A stretch of DNA of 64,000 nt from Flavobacteriales bacterium (GTDB lineage Bacteria > Bacteroidota > Bacteroidia > Flavobacteriales_F > PHOS-HE28): contig JADKFY010000023.1 in assembly GCA_016717305.1 (NCBI GenBank), positions 1 to 64,000 on the forward strand, read 5' to 3'. Below are positions 34,894 through 43,886 of the stretch, piece after piece (the stretch's first letter is position 1; the number at the start of each line of letters is the position of its first letter). Under the pieces are notes generated by a model. That model worked only from the letters and a program-made list of their open reading frames with translations, ran no database searches and was not told where the DNA came from. A program made the position numbers and the translations under genes.

Positions 34894-37311
34894 CTAGAAC
34901 ACCACCCGTACCGACCCCTGCACATTCAACCCCGGAGCACTAACGCCCGAAGCGAAGGTGCGGTAGTTGCGGTCCTCGATATTCTCCAAGGCCAGTTGGA
35001 TGGAGAGGTTCTTGGTGCACGCCACGGCGGCGCGCACGTTCAGGGTATACCACGGGGGCATGCCATTGGCCGTGGCTTGGGCCAAGTTGTCCTCACCGGA
35101 ATCGCTGTAGTCGGCAAGGTGCTTCCAACCGTTGTAGAGCACGTAGAATTCACCACGGAGGCGCTTCACGTTCAACACCAATGCCGTGCGCCCATAGATG
35201 GGTGGGATGTGGTCCAAGGGCACCTCGGTGGAGTCGGTGCGCACACGGCCGTAAGTGTACGTGAGGCTGCTGGTGAGTGAGAGGTACTTTCCGAAGCGGG
35301 CTTTCAAATTTGCGCTGCCGCCGTAGAGGTAGGCCTTGGCTTGGTTGGTCAATGCGGTAACGCGACTGGGTGTGCCGTCGTAATCGATCGTATCGCGGCC
35401 GTTGAAGGTGTAGCTGCCCAGCACCAACGCATTGGTGTACCACGTGTGGAAGGCGTTCACTTCAAGGGTGAAGATGGTGCTGATCGTTTTGCTGGCACCG
35501 AGTTCGGCATTGAGCGTTCGTTCGGGCTTCAGGTCCGGGTTGGGCACCACCACCTGACCGGGCGTGCTGTCGAACACCTTGCCCAGGTCGTCCACGTTGG
35601 GTGCGCGGAAACCGGTGCTGCCCAGTGCCGTGAAACGCCAATCGTGTCCGGGTTGGTACACCACGCCGGCGCGCCAGTTGAGTGCATTGTTCTGTTGCTT
35701 CACCGTACCGTTGAGGAATTGATGATCGGCATCATCGGCGAAGGTGGCATTGAGGGCAATGTTGGTGTATCGCAGGCCCTCGCTCAGGACCCAATGCTTG
35801 TTCACTTCAACCGTATGTGTGATGAACGCGGCCACGCTGTTCATGCTGGAGCCGCCGTTGGGGTAGCGCGTGGTGAGGTAGCTGGTCTCGCCGGTATTGA
35901 TGTTGGTGCGTTCTGCGCGGGAACCCACCTTGTTCAAGTACCACTCCACACCGTAGCGCAGTTCGTGGCGGGACAACCGTTTCTCGAATTCGGCGTTCAG
36001 GGCATAGGCATCCACCTGTTCCGTGCGATGTCCGAGGTTGCTGCTGCCGAAACTGCGGTTATGGCGGCTTTGTTCAATGTGCTGGTAGCTGGGTGTGATG
36101 CGTCCTTGATCGAAGATCTTTCGTTTCTCCAGTTCCAGTGAATAGGCGGCCAACAGGCGCTTTTGCGGACCATAATACCATTCGGCCTGATCGGGAACGA
36201 GATCACCCACCAAACTGTATGTGGCCGTGGCCAACCGATCATAGCGCGGCACGTCGCTGCTGGTGCTCAGTTGCAAATTGAGTTGATGCACCGTGCGGTT
36301 ACCCGTGCGCACCCGCAGCTTTTCCAACACGTCCAGTTGCTTGTAGGCCGTTCCCAACTGCACCAATGGTTCCGGGTTGGGCACCACCACATCTTGTCCG
36401 TCCTGCCGTTGCACACTGAACTGGCGAAGCCCGAAACCGCCAGGCATATTCTCATACACCGCTCCTTGCCGCAGATCGCCGAAATCGCTCGCGGTGATGT
36501 TTGTGAAACTGGAAACCCGTCTCCCACTGAGACTGAAATTCACGTTGGCTGTTTTCTCCTTGTTGGCCGTGGCGTAGCGGAAGAACGCACCGCCATGCAC
36601 CACGGTGCCACTATCGCTGAAGGCCGCGCTGCGCGTCATCATGTGTACCACGCCGCCGAGTGCATCGCTGCCGTAGACCACCGAAGCCGGCCCGCTGACC
36701 ACCTCGATGCGTTCCAAGGCGTTCTGGTCCATCGTCATGATGTCCTGCAAGTGCCCGGCCCGGTAGATCGCGTTGTTCATGCGCACGCCATCCACCACCA
36801 ACAGCACGCGGCTGGCCTCAAAGCCCCGGATCACCGGACTGCCGCCGCCCGCTTGGCTTTTCTGCACGAAGAGGGCGCCGCTGTTCTGCAACAGATCGGC
36901 GGTGCTGCCTTGGTCCATGGTGGAAATGGTGCGGCGCGTGATCGTGTTGATCTGCTCCGGCACATCACGGCGCGGTTCAGTAAAACGGTTGGCGGCCATC
37001 ACGAATTCCGGTAGACCCACCACACGCGGGGTAAGGGACAACACATTCGAGGCTGTCAGTTGGTCGTAGCTGAAGAACACGGTGCCGTATGCCACATGGC
37101 CCACGGCGATCGAGTCGGAACCGGCGAATGCCGCCAATTCCACATGACCTTGCTTATCGGAGAGTTGGCCAATGCCTGCACTACGGAAGAGCACACCCTC
37201 GATGGGTTGTAGGGTTTGTTGGTCGCGGACGGTGAGGGTTTGGGCGTGGAGCAAAGCGCTGCATATCAAAAAGGATAGAAGCAGGATCGACCCGCGATGA
37301 ACAACAGGCAT
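34894..37311 (-). CDS. TonB-dependent outer membrane receptor (haem/haemoglobin-receptor-like)
   Basis: 805 residues from ATG 37311 (signal MPVVHRGSILLLSFLICSAL, cut before QTLTV). Order: carboxypeptidase-regulatory-like domain (TVRDQQTLQPIEGVLFRSAG), plug domain with SPVIRGFEASRVLLVVDGVR and RIEVVSGPASVVYGSDALGG, then a 22-strand barrel ending in the aromatic NVQGSVRVVF. The plug phrase MNNAIYRAGHLQDIMTMD is shared with haem/haemoglobin and siderophore receptors of the HmuR type, but the substrate cannot be fixed. It stands alone with a candidate promoter. Upstream frame extension beyond 37311 shows no signal sequence. Confidence 0.92.
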   Translation of the reverse strand: MPVVHRGSILLLSFLICSALLHAQTLTVRDQQTLQPIEGVLFRSAGIGQLSDKQGHVELAAFAGSDSIAVGHVAYGTVFFSYDQLTASNVLSLTPRVVGLPEFVMAANRFTEPRRDVPEQINTITRRTISTMDQGSTADLLQNSGALFVQKSQAGGGSPVIRGFEASRVLLVVDGVRMNNAIYRAGHLQDIMTMDQNALERIEVVSGPASVVYGSDALGGVVHMMTRSAAFSDSGTVVHGGAFFRYATANKEKTANVNFSLSGRRVSSFTNITASDFGDLRQGAVYENMPGGFGLRQFSVQRQDGQDVVVPNPEPLVQLGTAYKQLDVLEKLRVRTGNRTVHQLNLQLSTSSDVPRYDRLATATYSLVGDLVPDQAEWYYGPQKRLLAAYSLELEKRKIFDQGRITPSYQHIEQSRHNRSFGSSNLGHRTEQVDAYALNAEFEKRLSRHELRYGVEWYLNKVGSRAERTNINTGETSYLTTRYPNGGSSMNSVAAFITHTVEVNKHWVLSEGLRYTNIALNATFADDADHQFLNGTVKQQNNALNWRAGVVYQPGHDWRFTALGSTGFRAPNVDDLGKVFDSTPGQVVVPNPDLKPERTLNAELGASKTISTIFTLEVNAFHTWYTNALVLGSYTFNGRDTIDYDGTPSRVTALTNQAKAYLYGGSANLKARFGKYLSLTSSLTYTYGRVRTDSTEVPLDHIPPIYGRTALVLNVKRLRGEFYVLYNGWKHLADYSDSGEDNLAQATANGMPPWYTLNVRAAVACTKNLSIQLALENIEDRNYRTFASGVSAPGLNVQGSVRVVF

Positions 37312-37343
37312 AGCTATGGGACCTCGTGCAAGCCGCATGGATG

Positions 37344-37376
37344 CAAATATGTGGAGAACTGATGTAAGCCCTTCAA
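37344..37376 (-). promoter_or_regulatory. Candidate promoter of the TonB receptor gene
   Basis: Minus-strand CATATTTG (37344-37351) is one mismatch from the Bacteroidota -7 consensus TAnnTTTG and a TTG lies at 37374-37376, spaced 22 bases, within the 17-23 range known for this phylum. It ends 33 bases upstream of the ATG. Confidence 0.35.
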
Positions 37377-37484
37377 GAGCATCGGGTGTTTCGACACCTA
37401 GCGCCCACCATACACTCGCTACACAATAAAGCGTTGTGCAGGACTTGTTGGATAAAGGATCCACGGTAACGCATCCGTGCCATC

Positions 37485-38366
37485 TTACTCACGTTGTACT
37501 ACCAAACGCACCACCTGCTGTCCGCTGGCAGTGCCAATAACAGCCGTATAAAGACCAGTGGGTTGCGCACTAAGATCGATCACAGGTCCATTACCGTTGC
37601 TGATGAATTGGCCTTGGGCATTGAAGACCGTGAAGTGCTGTTTGAGGCCATTGGAGAGTGTGAATAGGCCGTTGGATGGGTTGGGTGTAAGTTTAATAGC
37701 ACCATTACTTGATGGTCCATGAGACATAATGTCATCGATAATGTATGGACAAACCTCAACTCCAATTGGCCCTGGAAGCCAATCATCACCGACCATTACT
37801 GTATCGCCTACTGTACAAACCCCAGGGTTACCGGTCAATTCAAGCATTGGGCCATAGCTCACCCCCATACCCTCCTGCCAGAATAAGAATGAAGAGGGCA
37901 GATCAGAGATGACAAAGTTCACATAATGCCTATGCACTGTTACGTTCGCATTGGTAAGTGTGACTACTGAATGGACCACCATATCAGCAAAGAAATATTC
38001 AACACCGGACTGATGCGTAAAACTCCATAACACGTCATACACAGTATCTCCAGCCTGAGCAGAAATATCACCAGTGAGGTATTCAGTCGCAGAATCCGGT
38101 AAATATGCATAGCCTTTACCACTGGGGTCAGACCGGACATAATACGCTCTCGCGAACTCATAATCGCGGTATTCCTCGATCTTCTTATACACCACTTGGT
38201 TTATGAGCGTGTCCGGTGTTGCCCCCATTTGGTAGCGGACATCGTAACCCGGCGGTGCACCATCATCATCCCGACCAGTCCAACATGCATTGGCTGAAGG
38301 GTAGAACTGGGCCGTGGCCGAATGACCGGTAGCCAGAATGAGCACGCATATAAAGTTGAAGCGCAT
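37485..38366 (-). CDS. T9SS-exported protein, tandem paralogue 1
   Basis: 293 residues, signal peptide (FNFICVLILATGHSATAQ), mature start FYPSANACW. The central 190 residues share motifs with the paralogue at 38819-39790: PDTLINQVVYKKIEEY, SDPSGKGYAYLPDSATEYLT, GDISAQAGDTVYDVL, HRHYVNFV and FWQEGMGVSYGPML. The last 75 residues are a T9SS type A sorting domain (KLTPNPSNGLFTLSNG, ending QQVVRLVVQRE). The central domain is not one I recognise. The protein is expected to be secreted or surface-attached. It lies 7 bp downstream of the shortened paralogue 2. Confidence 0.85.
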   Translation of the reverse strand: MRFNFICVLILATGHSATAQFYPSANACWTGRDDDGAPPGYDVRYQMGATPDTLINQVVYKKIEEYRDYEFARAYYVRSDPSGKGYAYLPDSATEYLTGDISAQAGDTVYDVLWSFTHQSGVEYFFADMVVHSVVTLTNANVTVHRHYVNFVISDLPSSFLFWQEGMGVSYGPMLELTGNPGVCTVGDTVMVGDDWLPGPIGVEVCPYIIDDIMSHGPSSNGAIKLTPNPSNGLFTLSNGLKQHFTVFNAQGQFISNGNGPVIDLSAQPTGLYTAVIGTASGQQVVRLVVQRE

Positions 38367-38373
38367 GCCTTAA

Positions 38374-38822
38374 TTATTGAATGACCACCCGCTCAACGAA
38401 GCTGGCAGCCGGTGTGACAACAACCACAGAATAGAGACCGTTGAGCACTGAAACATCAAGTACCTTCAATGGCCCTTGCATGCGGCTGGTAAGTACTTGC
38501 CTGCCAGTGGTGTCGAAAAAGCGGAGCTGCGCCGTGGTTTCGGCACCCAAGCTTGGGCAAAGAACAGAAAGGATATCACTTGCAGGATTTGGGAATAACC
38601 TAAGCGAATGGTCCGTGCTGATAATCGGAACTTCGTCATTCTCAGCACCGTCGGTGGCACCCCTGTTCTTGGGAACAAAGCTATTGCCGGGTATATCGCA
38701 TCGGTGGATGAAGGCATGGAAACGGGAACCGCTGTTCGCGTCCGGGTAGAATTGAGCACTGCACTGCAACGTGCTAAGCGACGCTGCAATTGCGATGTTG
38801 AGGTATTGGAATAACCCCTCAT
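38374..38822 (-). pseudogene. T9SS-exported protein, shortened paralogue 2 with a homopolymer frameshift
   Basis: An ATG at 38822 overlaps the stop of paralogue 3 (ATGA), then the frame breaks at a run of four C (38815-38818). With five, the protein would read MRGLFQYLNIAIAAS... and SAQFYPDANSG, a normal signal peptide followed by the FYPxxNA opening of the family. The rest is read from about 38811 to a TAA at 38374: a short linker, then a T9SS sorting domain (HSLRLFPNPASDILSVLCPS, ending SFVERVVIQ). The 190-residue central domain of the paralogues is missing, so even the corrected protein would be about 150 residues. As written, the only start in this frame would be TTG at 38769, which cuts off the signal peptide. 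Confidence 0.75.
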
Positions 38823-39790
38823 CGCTCCACTGCTAAACGCACTGCCTGCCTACCTGCGCTGCTTTGAATTAACGCCGTGTACAGCCCCGGTGCATGCCCG
38901 CTCAGGTCTATCTCTTGCCCTCTGGTGCGCAGTACTTGGCGGCCTTGGGGGTCGAAAACCAACACGTCCTTAGTTCCTGCCATACCCCAGAGCCGGAAAA
39001 GACCAGAAGAGGGATTCGGATAGGCACTCGTGCCGCTTGCGGCGTTGCACTCGGCATTCGTTATACCAACGTTCAACGGACTACAACATGCTTGGCCGCC
39101 GGGTAGTACACCCCATGGTTCAGGTGTGGGTGTTTCGAAATGGTTGAAGACCACGCTATCACTCACTACTGCACAGGATAGGCCATAGTAACCTCCAAGC
39201 GCGAGTTCCATCCTTAAGATCAGGCCGTGAGATGACCCCATGCCCTCTTGCCAATAGAAACGCCAAGCAAAGAAATTGTAAGGCGAAGAATCGTCCAGAT
39301 TCCAAAACGTAACCTCGTGAACATAGTGGCGAGTTACCGTAACCCCGAGGTTCGTCACGCTGACAATGGAGTCCACAACGATATCTAACAGCCATGTTTC
39401 CGACCAGTCTGAACCAAATGGACCTCCAATAAGCACATCTCGCAATGTGTCTCCGGGCTGGGCGCCAACATCACCAACGAGAAACTCTGTTGATGAGTCT
39501 GGTGGAATGATGTATCCCTTGCCTTCCAGCGTGGACCGAATGTGCAACGTGCTTTGGAATACCTCCGGAGGATTCGGGGGGTACTCCCAAACTTGTATTT
39601 CCCGCACACGCTGATACACCAAGCCGCTGATCAGCGTGTCCGGATCATCAGCAAGGTGATAGTAGTACTCTGCGAATTGATCGCTTGCGCACCAAGAAGC
39701 ATTCAACGACGGATAGAATTGTGTATAGCCGATCAAAGGTGCCAAAGACAGCACGAAGGGCATGAGTTGTAAGCGAAGTTTCGTGATCAT
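38819..39790 (-). CDS. T9SS-exported protein, tandem paralogue 3
   Basis: 323 residues, signal peptide ending in GYTQ, mature start FYPSLNASW. Shares with paralogue 1 the phrases DPDTLISGLVYQRVREIQVW, STLEGKGYIIPPDSSTEFLV, GDVGAQPGDTLRDVL, RHYVHEV and FYWQEGMGSSHG. The C-terminal sorting domain runs from about residue 250 (SAYPNPSSGLFRLWGMAGTK ... AVRLAVER). It is the first intact gene of a three-gene tandem set (39790 to 37485). Its start overlaps the stop of a decayed fourth member (ATGA). Function of the central domain is unknown. Confidence 0.85.
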   Translation of the reverse strand: MITKLRLQLMPFVLSLAPLIGYTQFYPSLNASWCASDQFAEYYYHLADDPDTLISGLVYQRVREIQVWEYPPNPPEVFQSTLHIRSTLEGKGYIIPPDSSTEFLVGDVGAQPGDTLRDVLIGGPFGSDWSETWLLDIVVDSIVSVTNLGVTVTRHYVHEVTFWNLDDSSPYNFFAWRFYWQEGMGSSHGLILRMELALGGYYGLSCAVVSDSVVFNHFETPTPEPWGVLPGGQACCSPLNVGITNAECNAASGTSAYPNPSSGLFRLWGMAGTKDVLVFDPQGRQVLRTRGQEIDLSGHAPGLYTALIQSSAGRQAVRLAVER

Positions 39791-39990
39791 TGTTCAATTG
39801 TCACTTTTCCGGAGTAGATCGCATCGCCTTCACGTATTACAACATTGTACAACCCGCTCAGGTGCGAAACATCGAGCTTTAAGCCACCGCAGGGCCTCCT
39901 TCTTAGGGACCATGAGGCCACGAAATTCAAATCACAGCCCTCGTCCATTGAGATCGAAGCTACGCAACGGATTAGCAGGGGAAAGTTCTT
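39787..39990 (-). pseudogene. Decayed T9SS sorting domain (fourth paralogue remnant)
   Basis: The minus frame ending in TGA at 39787 reads LDVSHLSGLYNVVIREGDA and then IYSGKVTIEQ, a T9SS C-terminal end; another frame just upstream reads LSPANPLRSFDLNGRGL, an eroded copy of the sorting-domain middle part. Frameshifts separate the pieces and the rest of the gene is absent. The remainder of the stretch to 40102 holds nothing else recognisable. Confidence 0.6.
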
Positions 39991-40102
39991 GGGAAAGTCA
40001 TGTAGCCATCACTTCTTATTCAAACCCTCAAAGGATTTGGTCTTGTCCCGTCGATAAGATCAGTTTCCTAAGTGCTGGCCACAGCTACACAAATCGCGTC
40101 AC

Positions 40103-40834
40103 TTAGAAATTCGGCTTCAGCATGTACTTGCTGTAGAAGCTGTTGATCGCATTCACGGCTTCTTCTGGTTTGTCCACGATGCTGAAGAGCTCGAGATCGG
40201 CGGGGTTGATGTTCTTGTGCTGCTCGCCCATGGTGGTCTTGATCCAATCGTAGAGGCCCTGCCAGTATTTCTTGCCGACGAGGATGATGGGGAAACGACC
40301 GATCTTTTGGGTCTGGATCAGGGTGAGGGCTTCGAACATTTCATCGAGCGTTCCGAAGCCCCCGGGCAGCACGATGAAGCCTTGGCTGTACTTGATGAAC
40401 ATGACCTTGCGCACGAAGAAGTAATCGAAGTTGATGCTCTTCTCCTTGTCGATGAAGGGATTCGGTTCTTGTTCGAAGGGTAGGTCGATGTTGAGGCCCA
40501 CGCTGGTGCCACCGCCGCGTTGCGCGCCCTTGTTTGCCGCTTCCATGATGCCGGGTCCACCGCCGGTTATCACTCCATAGCCGTTGCCGGTGAGTTGGAA
40601 GGCGATCTCTTCCGCCAGAATATAGGCCGGGTGGTCGGCTGCGGTGCGGGCGCTACCGAACACGCTGACGCAAGGGCGGATCCGTTGCATGGCCTCGAAG
40701 CCCTCGACGAATTCGCTCATGATCTTGAACATCATCCAACTGTCGTTGGCTTTCACTTCGCTCCAGCCTTTGCGTTTGAATGCTTTCTTGATGCGACGTT
40801 CGCTTTCGGTGAGTGCTTTGGGTTTCTTGGCCAT
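40103..40834 (-). CDS. LOG family protein (TIGR00730, cytokinin riboside 5'-monophosphate phosphoribohydrolase type)
   Basis: 243 residues from ATG 40834 (MAKKPKALTESERRIKKAF). Rossmann-like LOG fold with VSVFGSARTAADHPAYILAE, GGGPGIMEAANKGAQRGGGT and the catalytic/substrate motif VLPGGFGTLDEMFEALT. The PGGxGTxxE signature is intact. Members hydrolyse nucleoside monophosphates to base plus ribose 5-phosphate, and in bacteria may act in nucleotide recycling. Transcribed on its own, 183 bp downstream of uvrA. Confidence 0.93.
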   Translation of the reverse strand: MAKKPKALTESERRIKKAFKRKGWSEVKANDSWMMFKIMSEFVEGFEAMQRIRPCVSVFGSARTAADHPAYILAEEIAFQLTGNGYGVITGGGPGIMEAANKGAQRGGGTSVGLNIDLPFEQEPNPFIDKEKSINFDYFFVRKVMFIKYSQGFIVLPGGFGTLDEMFEALTLIQTQKIGRFPIILVGKKYWQGLYDWIKTTMGEQHKNINPADLELFSIVDKPEEAVNAINSFYSKYMLKPNF

Positions 40835-41017
40835 GGGATATGCGGAAAAAGGCTCGATCACGCCTGAAAGAACAAGGTTAGGGGTGGATAGGCTGTGATT
40901 TTACCTCGATCGAATGATCTTCGAAGATGGAACGTGCAGCGACTGTGTCCAAACTATGGGAGGAACATGCTATGCCACGCGCCAAAAGAGAAATCGACTA
41001 CCGACGGACAATTCGGT

Positions 41018-43864
41018 TCAGGCCAATTCCTTCGCCAGGAAGGGTGCGGTGTGTCCGCGGCCCATCATGACCACCTCTTCCGGTGTGCCACGCGCCACGA
41101 TCTGCCCACCGCCGTGTCCGCCTTCGGGCCCCATGTCGATCACGTGGTCTGCCACTTTTACGATGTCCATGTTGTGTTCGATCACGAGCACGGTATTCCC
41201 GTGTTCCACCAAGCGATCCAGGACGAGGATCAGTTGTTTCACATCATCGAAATGCAGGCCGGTGGTGGGTTCGTCCAAGATGTAGAAGGTGCTGCCGGTA
41301 TCGCGTTTGCTCAATTCCGTAGCGAGCTTTATGCGCTGTGCCTCACCGCCGCTCACCGTTGTGCTGCTCTGGCCCAAGGTCACATAACCCAAGCCCACAT
41401 CCACCAATGTTTGCAGTTTCAACTTGATCTGGGGCACATCGCCGAAGACCTCCAGCGCTTCCTCCACGGACATGGCCAAGGCATCTGCAATGCTCTTCCC
41501 TTTGAAGCGCACTTCGAGTGTTTCGCGGTCGTACCGTTTGCCGCGGCAGGTTTCGCACGGCACGCTCACATCGGGAAGGAAGTTCATTTCGATCACCCGC
41601 ACACCGGCACCCTTGCAGGTTTCGCAACGGCCTCCTACGGTATTGAAGCTGAATCGTCCGGCCTTGTAGCCACGGATCTTGGCGCTGGGCAAGCGGGCAT
41701 AGAGCTCACGGATATGGTCGAAGAGGCCGGTATAGGTGGCGGGATTGCTGCGTGGGGTGCGGCCGATGGGGCTTTGGTCCACTTCGATCACCTTGTCGAT
41801 GTGCTGCAACCCTTCGATCTTCCGAAAGGGCAAGGGATAGGTATCACTTCGGTAGAAATGCTTGCTGAGGATCGGATAGAGCGTGTCGCCGATCAAGGTG
41901 CTTTTCCCGCTCCCGCTAACACCGGTAACACAGATGAACTTGCCGAGCGGTAAGGTCAAGTCCACGTCCTTCAGGTTGTGTCCTGTTGCACCGTACAAGG
42001 TGATCTGTTCACCGTTGCCTTTGCGCCTTTCCTTGGGCACCTCGATGCGCAGTTCGTTTCGCAGGTAACGGGCAGTCACGCTATCGCCTTTGGCCAGCGT
42101 AGCAGGATGTCCTTGGGCTACGATCCTTCCACCGTGTTCTCCGGCACCGGGCCCTATGTCGATGAGATGGTCGGCGCTCATCATCATCTCCTTATCGTGT
42201 TCCACCACGAGCACGCTGTTCCCACCATCGCGCAGGGTACGCAAGCTGCCGATCAAGCGTTGGTCATCGCGTTGGTGCAGGCCGATGCTGGGTTCGTCCA
42301 GGATGTAGAGCACTCCGGTGAGGTCGCTGCCGATCTGGGTTGCCAAGCGGATCCGTTGTGCCTCGCCCCCGGAAAGGGTCCGTGCGCTGCGGTCAAGCAT
42401 CAGGTATTCCAAGCCCACGTCGAGCATGAACTTGCTTCGATCGGTGATCTCCTTCACCGCTTCCTTCGCGATCAGGGCCTTCTTTTCATCGAGCCTGGGA
42501 ACAAGGCCATCCATGAACGCATGCAGGTCCGTGATCGACATGGTGGCCAACTCATGGATGTTCTTTCCATCCAGCTTGAAGTGCATCGCGGTCTTCTTCA
42601 ACCTCGATCCTTTGCACAGCGGGCAAGCCACCATGTGGGTGAAACTGGCCGCCCATTTTTGCGCCGTTTTCGTTCCTTCCTCCGCCTGTTCCAGAATGTA
42701 AGGAATGATCCCTTCGAACTGCACTTTGCGATCGCTCAGGCCGATGGAACTGGAGACCTTCAACGGCTCATCGGCACCGTTCAGCAAGGCCACCAGAACG
42801 GCATCGTCCATTTCTTCGATCGGCGTATCCAGATCATGGCCGAAGGATGCGAGTACGGCTTCCACTTGTTTGAAGACCCAAGTGCTCTTGTAGCTGCCAA
42901 GCGGCACGATCGCGCCACGCTTCACGCTTTTCCGGCGGTCCGGAACGATCTTTTCGGGAGCGACTTCTGTCACTTCGCCAAGCCCGCTGCATTTGGGGCA
43001 GGCACCGTACGGTGAATTGAAACTGAACAAGTTCGGTTCCGGCTCTTCGTAGGCGATCCCCGTGGTGGGGCACATCAGGTGCCGGCTCAGGTAGCGCACG
43101 TTCTCGGTCTTCAGGTCGGCCACCATGAGGTTGCCTTTCCCGAGTTTCATGGCCGTGGCGCAGGTCTCGGCGATGCGTTTGCGATCGGCCTCCTTCACTT
43201 TCAAACGATCGATCACCAACTCGATGTCGTGTACTGAATAGCGGTCCAGCCGTGGTCGTGTGGTAAGGTCCACCACGGTGCCATCCACCCGTGCGCGCAG
43301 AAATCCTTGTCTTAGGAATTGCTCAAAGAGTTCGCGGTAATGCCCTTTGCGGCCGCGGACCATGGGGGCGAGCACCAGGATCTCGTGCCCGGCATGTTCC
43401 TCCATGATCAGGTCCACGATGCGGGCATCGCTGTAGCGCACCATGGGTTCGCCGGTCTCATAGCTGAAGGCATCCGCAACGCGTGCGAAGAGCAGACGCA
43501 GCAGGTCGTACATCTCCGTGATCGTGCCCACCGTGCTGCGCGGATTGCGACTGATGGTCTTCTGCTCAATGGCGATCACTGGGCTCAATCCGGTGATCAG
43601 GTCCACATCGGGCCGTTCGATGCCACCGAGGAATTGGCGTGCATAAGCGTTGAACGTTTCAATGTAGCGGCGTTGGCCTTCGGCATGGATGGTGTCGAAG
43701 GCGAGCGAGCTCTTGCCACTACCGCTGAGGCCGGTTATCACCACCAATTGGTCGCGCGGAATGCGCACATCGATGTTCTTGAGGTTGTGGACGCGTGCGC
43801 CCAGTACCTCGATCATATCATCGCCAGGCAGTGCTTCGAGCACCTCGTTCTCTTGCTTCTTCAC
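41018..43864 (-). CDS. uvrA: Excinuclease ABC subunit A (UvrA)
   Basis: 948 residues, the normal length. Two ABC ATPase modules: Walker A GLSGSGKSS and GVSGSGKST; signatures LSGGEAQRIRL and VSGGEAQRIKL; Walker B LYILDEPSIGLH and FYILDEPTTGLH. Zinc module 2 is complete (GGRCETCKGAG ... VPCETCRGKRY). Module 1 has HLMCPTTGIAYEE and GACPKCSGLG, so one of the four Cys is Thr, a variant I believe is common in Bacteroidota. UvrA recognises DNA damage with UvrB. It follows the lytic transglycosylase by 22 bp and is the last gene on the exopolysaccharide run, so it may be partly read through from it. Confidence 0.97.
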   Translation of the reverse strand: MKKQENEVLEALPGDDMIEVLGARVHNLKNIDVRIPRDQLVVITGLSGSGKSSLAFDTIHAEGQRRYIETFNAYARQFLGGIERPDVDLITGLSPVIAIEQKTISRNPRSTVGTITEMYDLLRLLFARVADAFSYETGEPMVRYSDARIVDLIMEEHAGHEILVLAPMVRGRKGHYRELFEQFLRQGFLRARVDGTVVDLTTRPRLDRYSVHDIELVIDRLKVKEADRKRIAETCATAMKLGKGNLMVADLKTENVRYLSRHLMCPTTGIAYEEPEPNLFSFNSPYGACPKCSGLGEVTEVAPEKIVPDRRKSVKRGAIVPLGSYKSTWVFKQVEAVLASFGHDLDTPIEEMDDAVLVALLNGADEPLKVSSSIGLSDRKVQFEGIIPYILEQAEEGTKTAQKWAASFTHMVACPLCKGSRLKKTAMHFKLDGKNIHELATMSITDLHAFMDGLVPRLDEKKALIAKEAVKEITDRSKFMLDVGLEYLMLDRSARTLSGGEAQRIRLATQIGSDLTGVLYILDEPSIGLHQRDDQRLIGSLRTLRDGGNSVLVVEHDKEMMMSADHLIDIGPGAGEHGGRIVAQGHPATLAKGDSVTARYLRNELRIEVPKERRKGNGEQITLYGATGHNLKDVDLTLPLGKFICVTGVSGSGKSTLIGDTLYPILSKHFYRSDTYPLPFRKIEGLQHIDKVIEVDQSPIGRTPRSNPATYTGLFDHIRELYARLPSAKIRGYKAGRFSFNTVGGRCETCKGAGVRVIEMNFLPDVSVPCETCRGKRYDRETLEVRFKGKSIADALAMSVEEALEVFGDVPQIKLKLQTLVDVGLGYVTLGQSSTTVSGGEAQRIKLATELSKRDTGSTFYILDEPTTGLHFDDVKQLILVLDRLVEHGNTVLVIEHNMDIVKVADHVIDMGPEGGHGGGQIVARGTPEEVVMMGRGHTAPFLAKELA

Positions 43865-43886
43865 GTCCTTCGTAACGATCGGGGAT

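Noticed and set aside
35341..37014. Long plus-strand frames opposite the TonB receptor
   Set aside because: Antisense shadows of a strongly supported receptor gene in high-GC DNA.
40862..41017. RNA gene in the gap between uvrA and the LOG gene
   Set aside because: No cloverleaf, riboswitch or stable conserved hairpin was seen.
41978..43015. 345-codon plus-strand frame opposite uvrA
   Set aside because: uvrA is certain on the other strand; the frame has no similarity to any family.
43019..43200. Defective zinc module 1 in UvrA
   Set aside because: One Cys is Thr (CPTT), but the surrounding blocks are normal and I believe the variant is usual in Bacteroidota, so it is not taken as a sign of decay.
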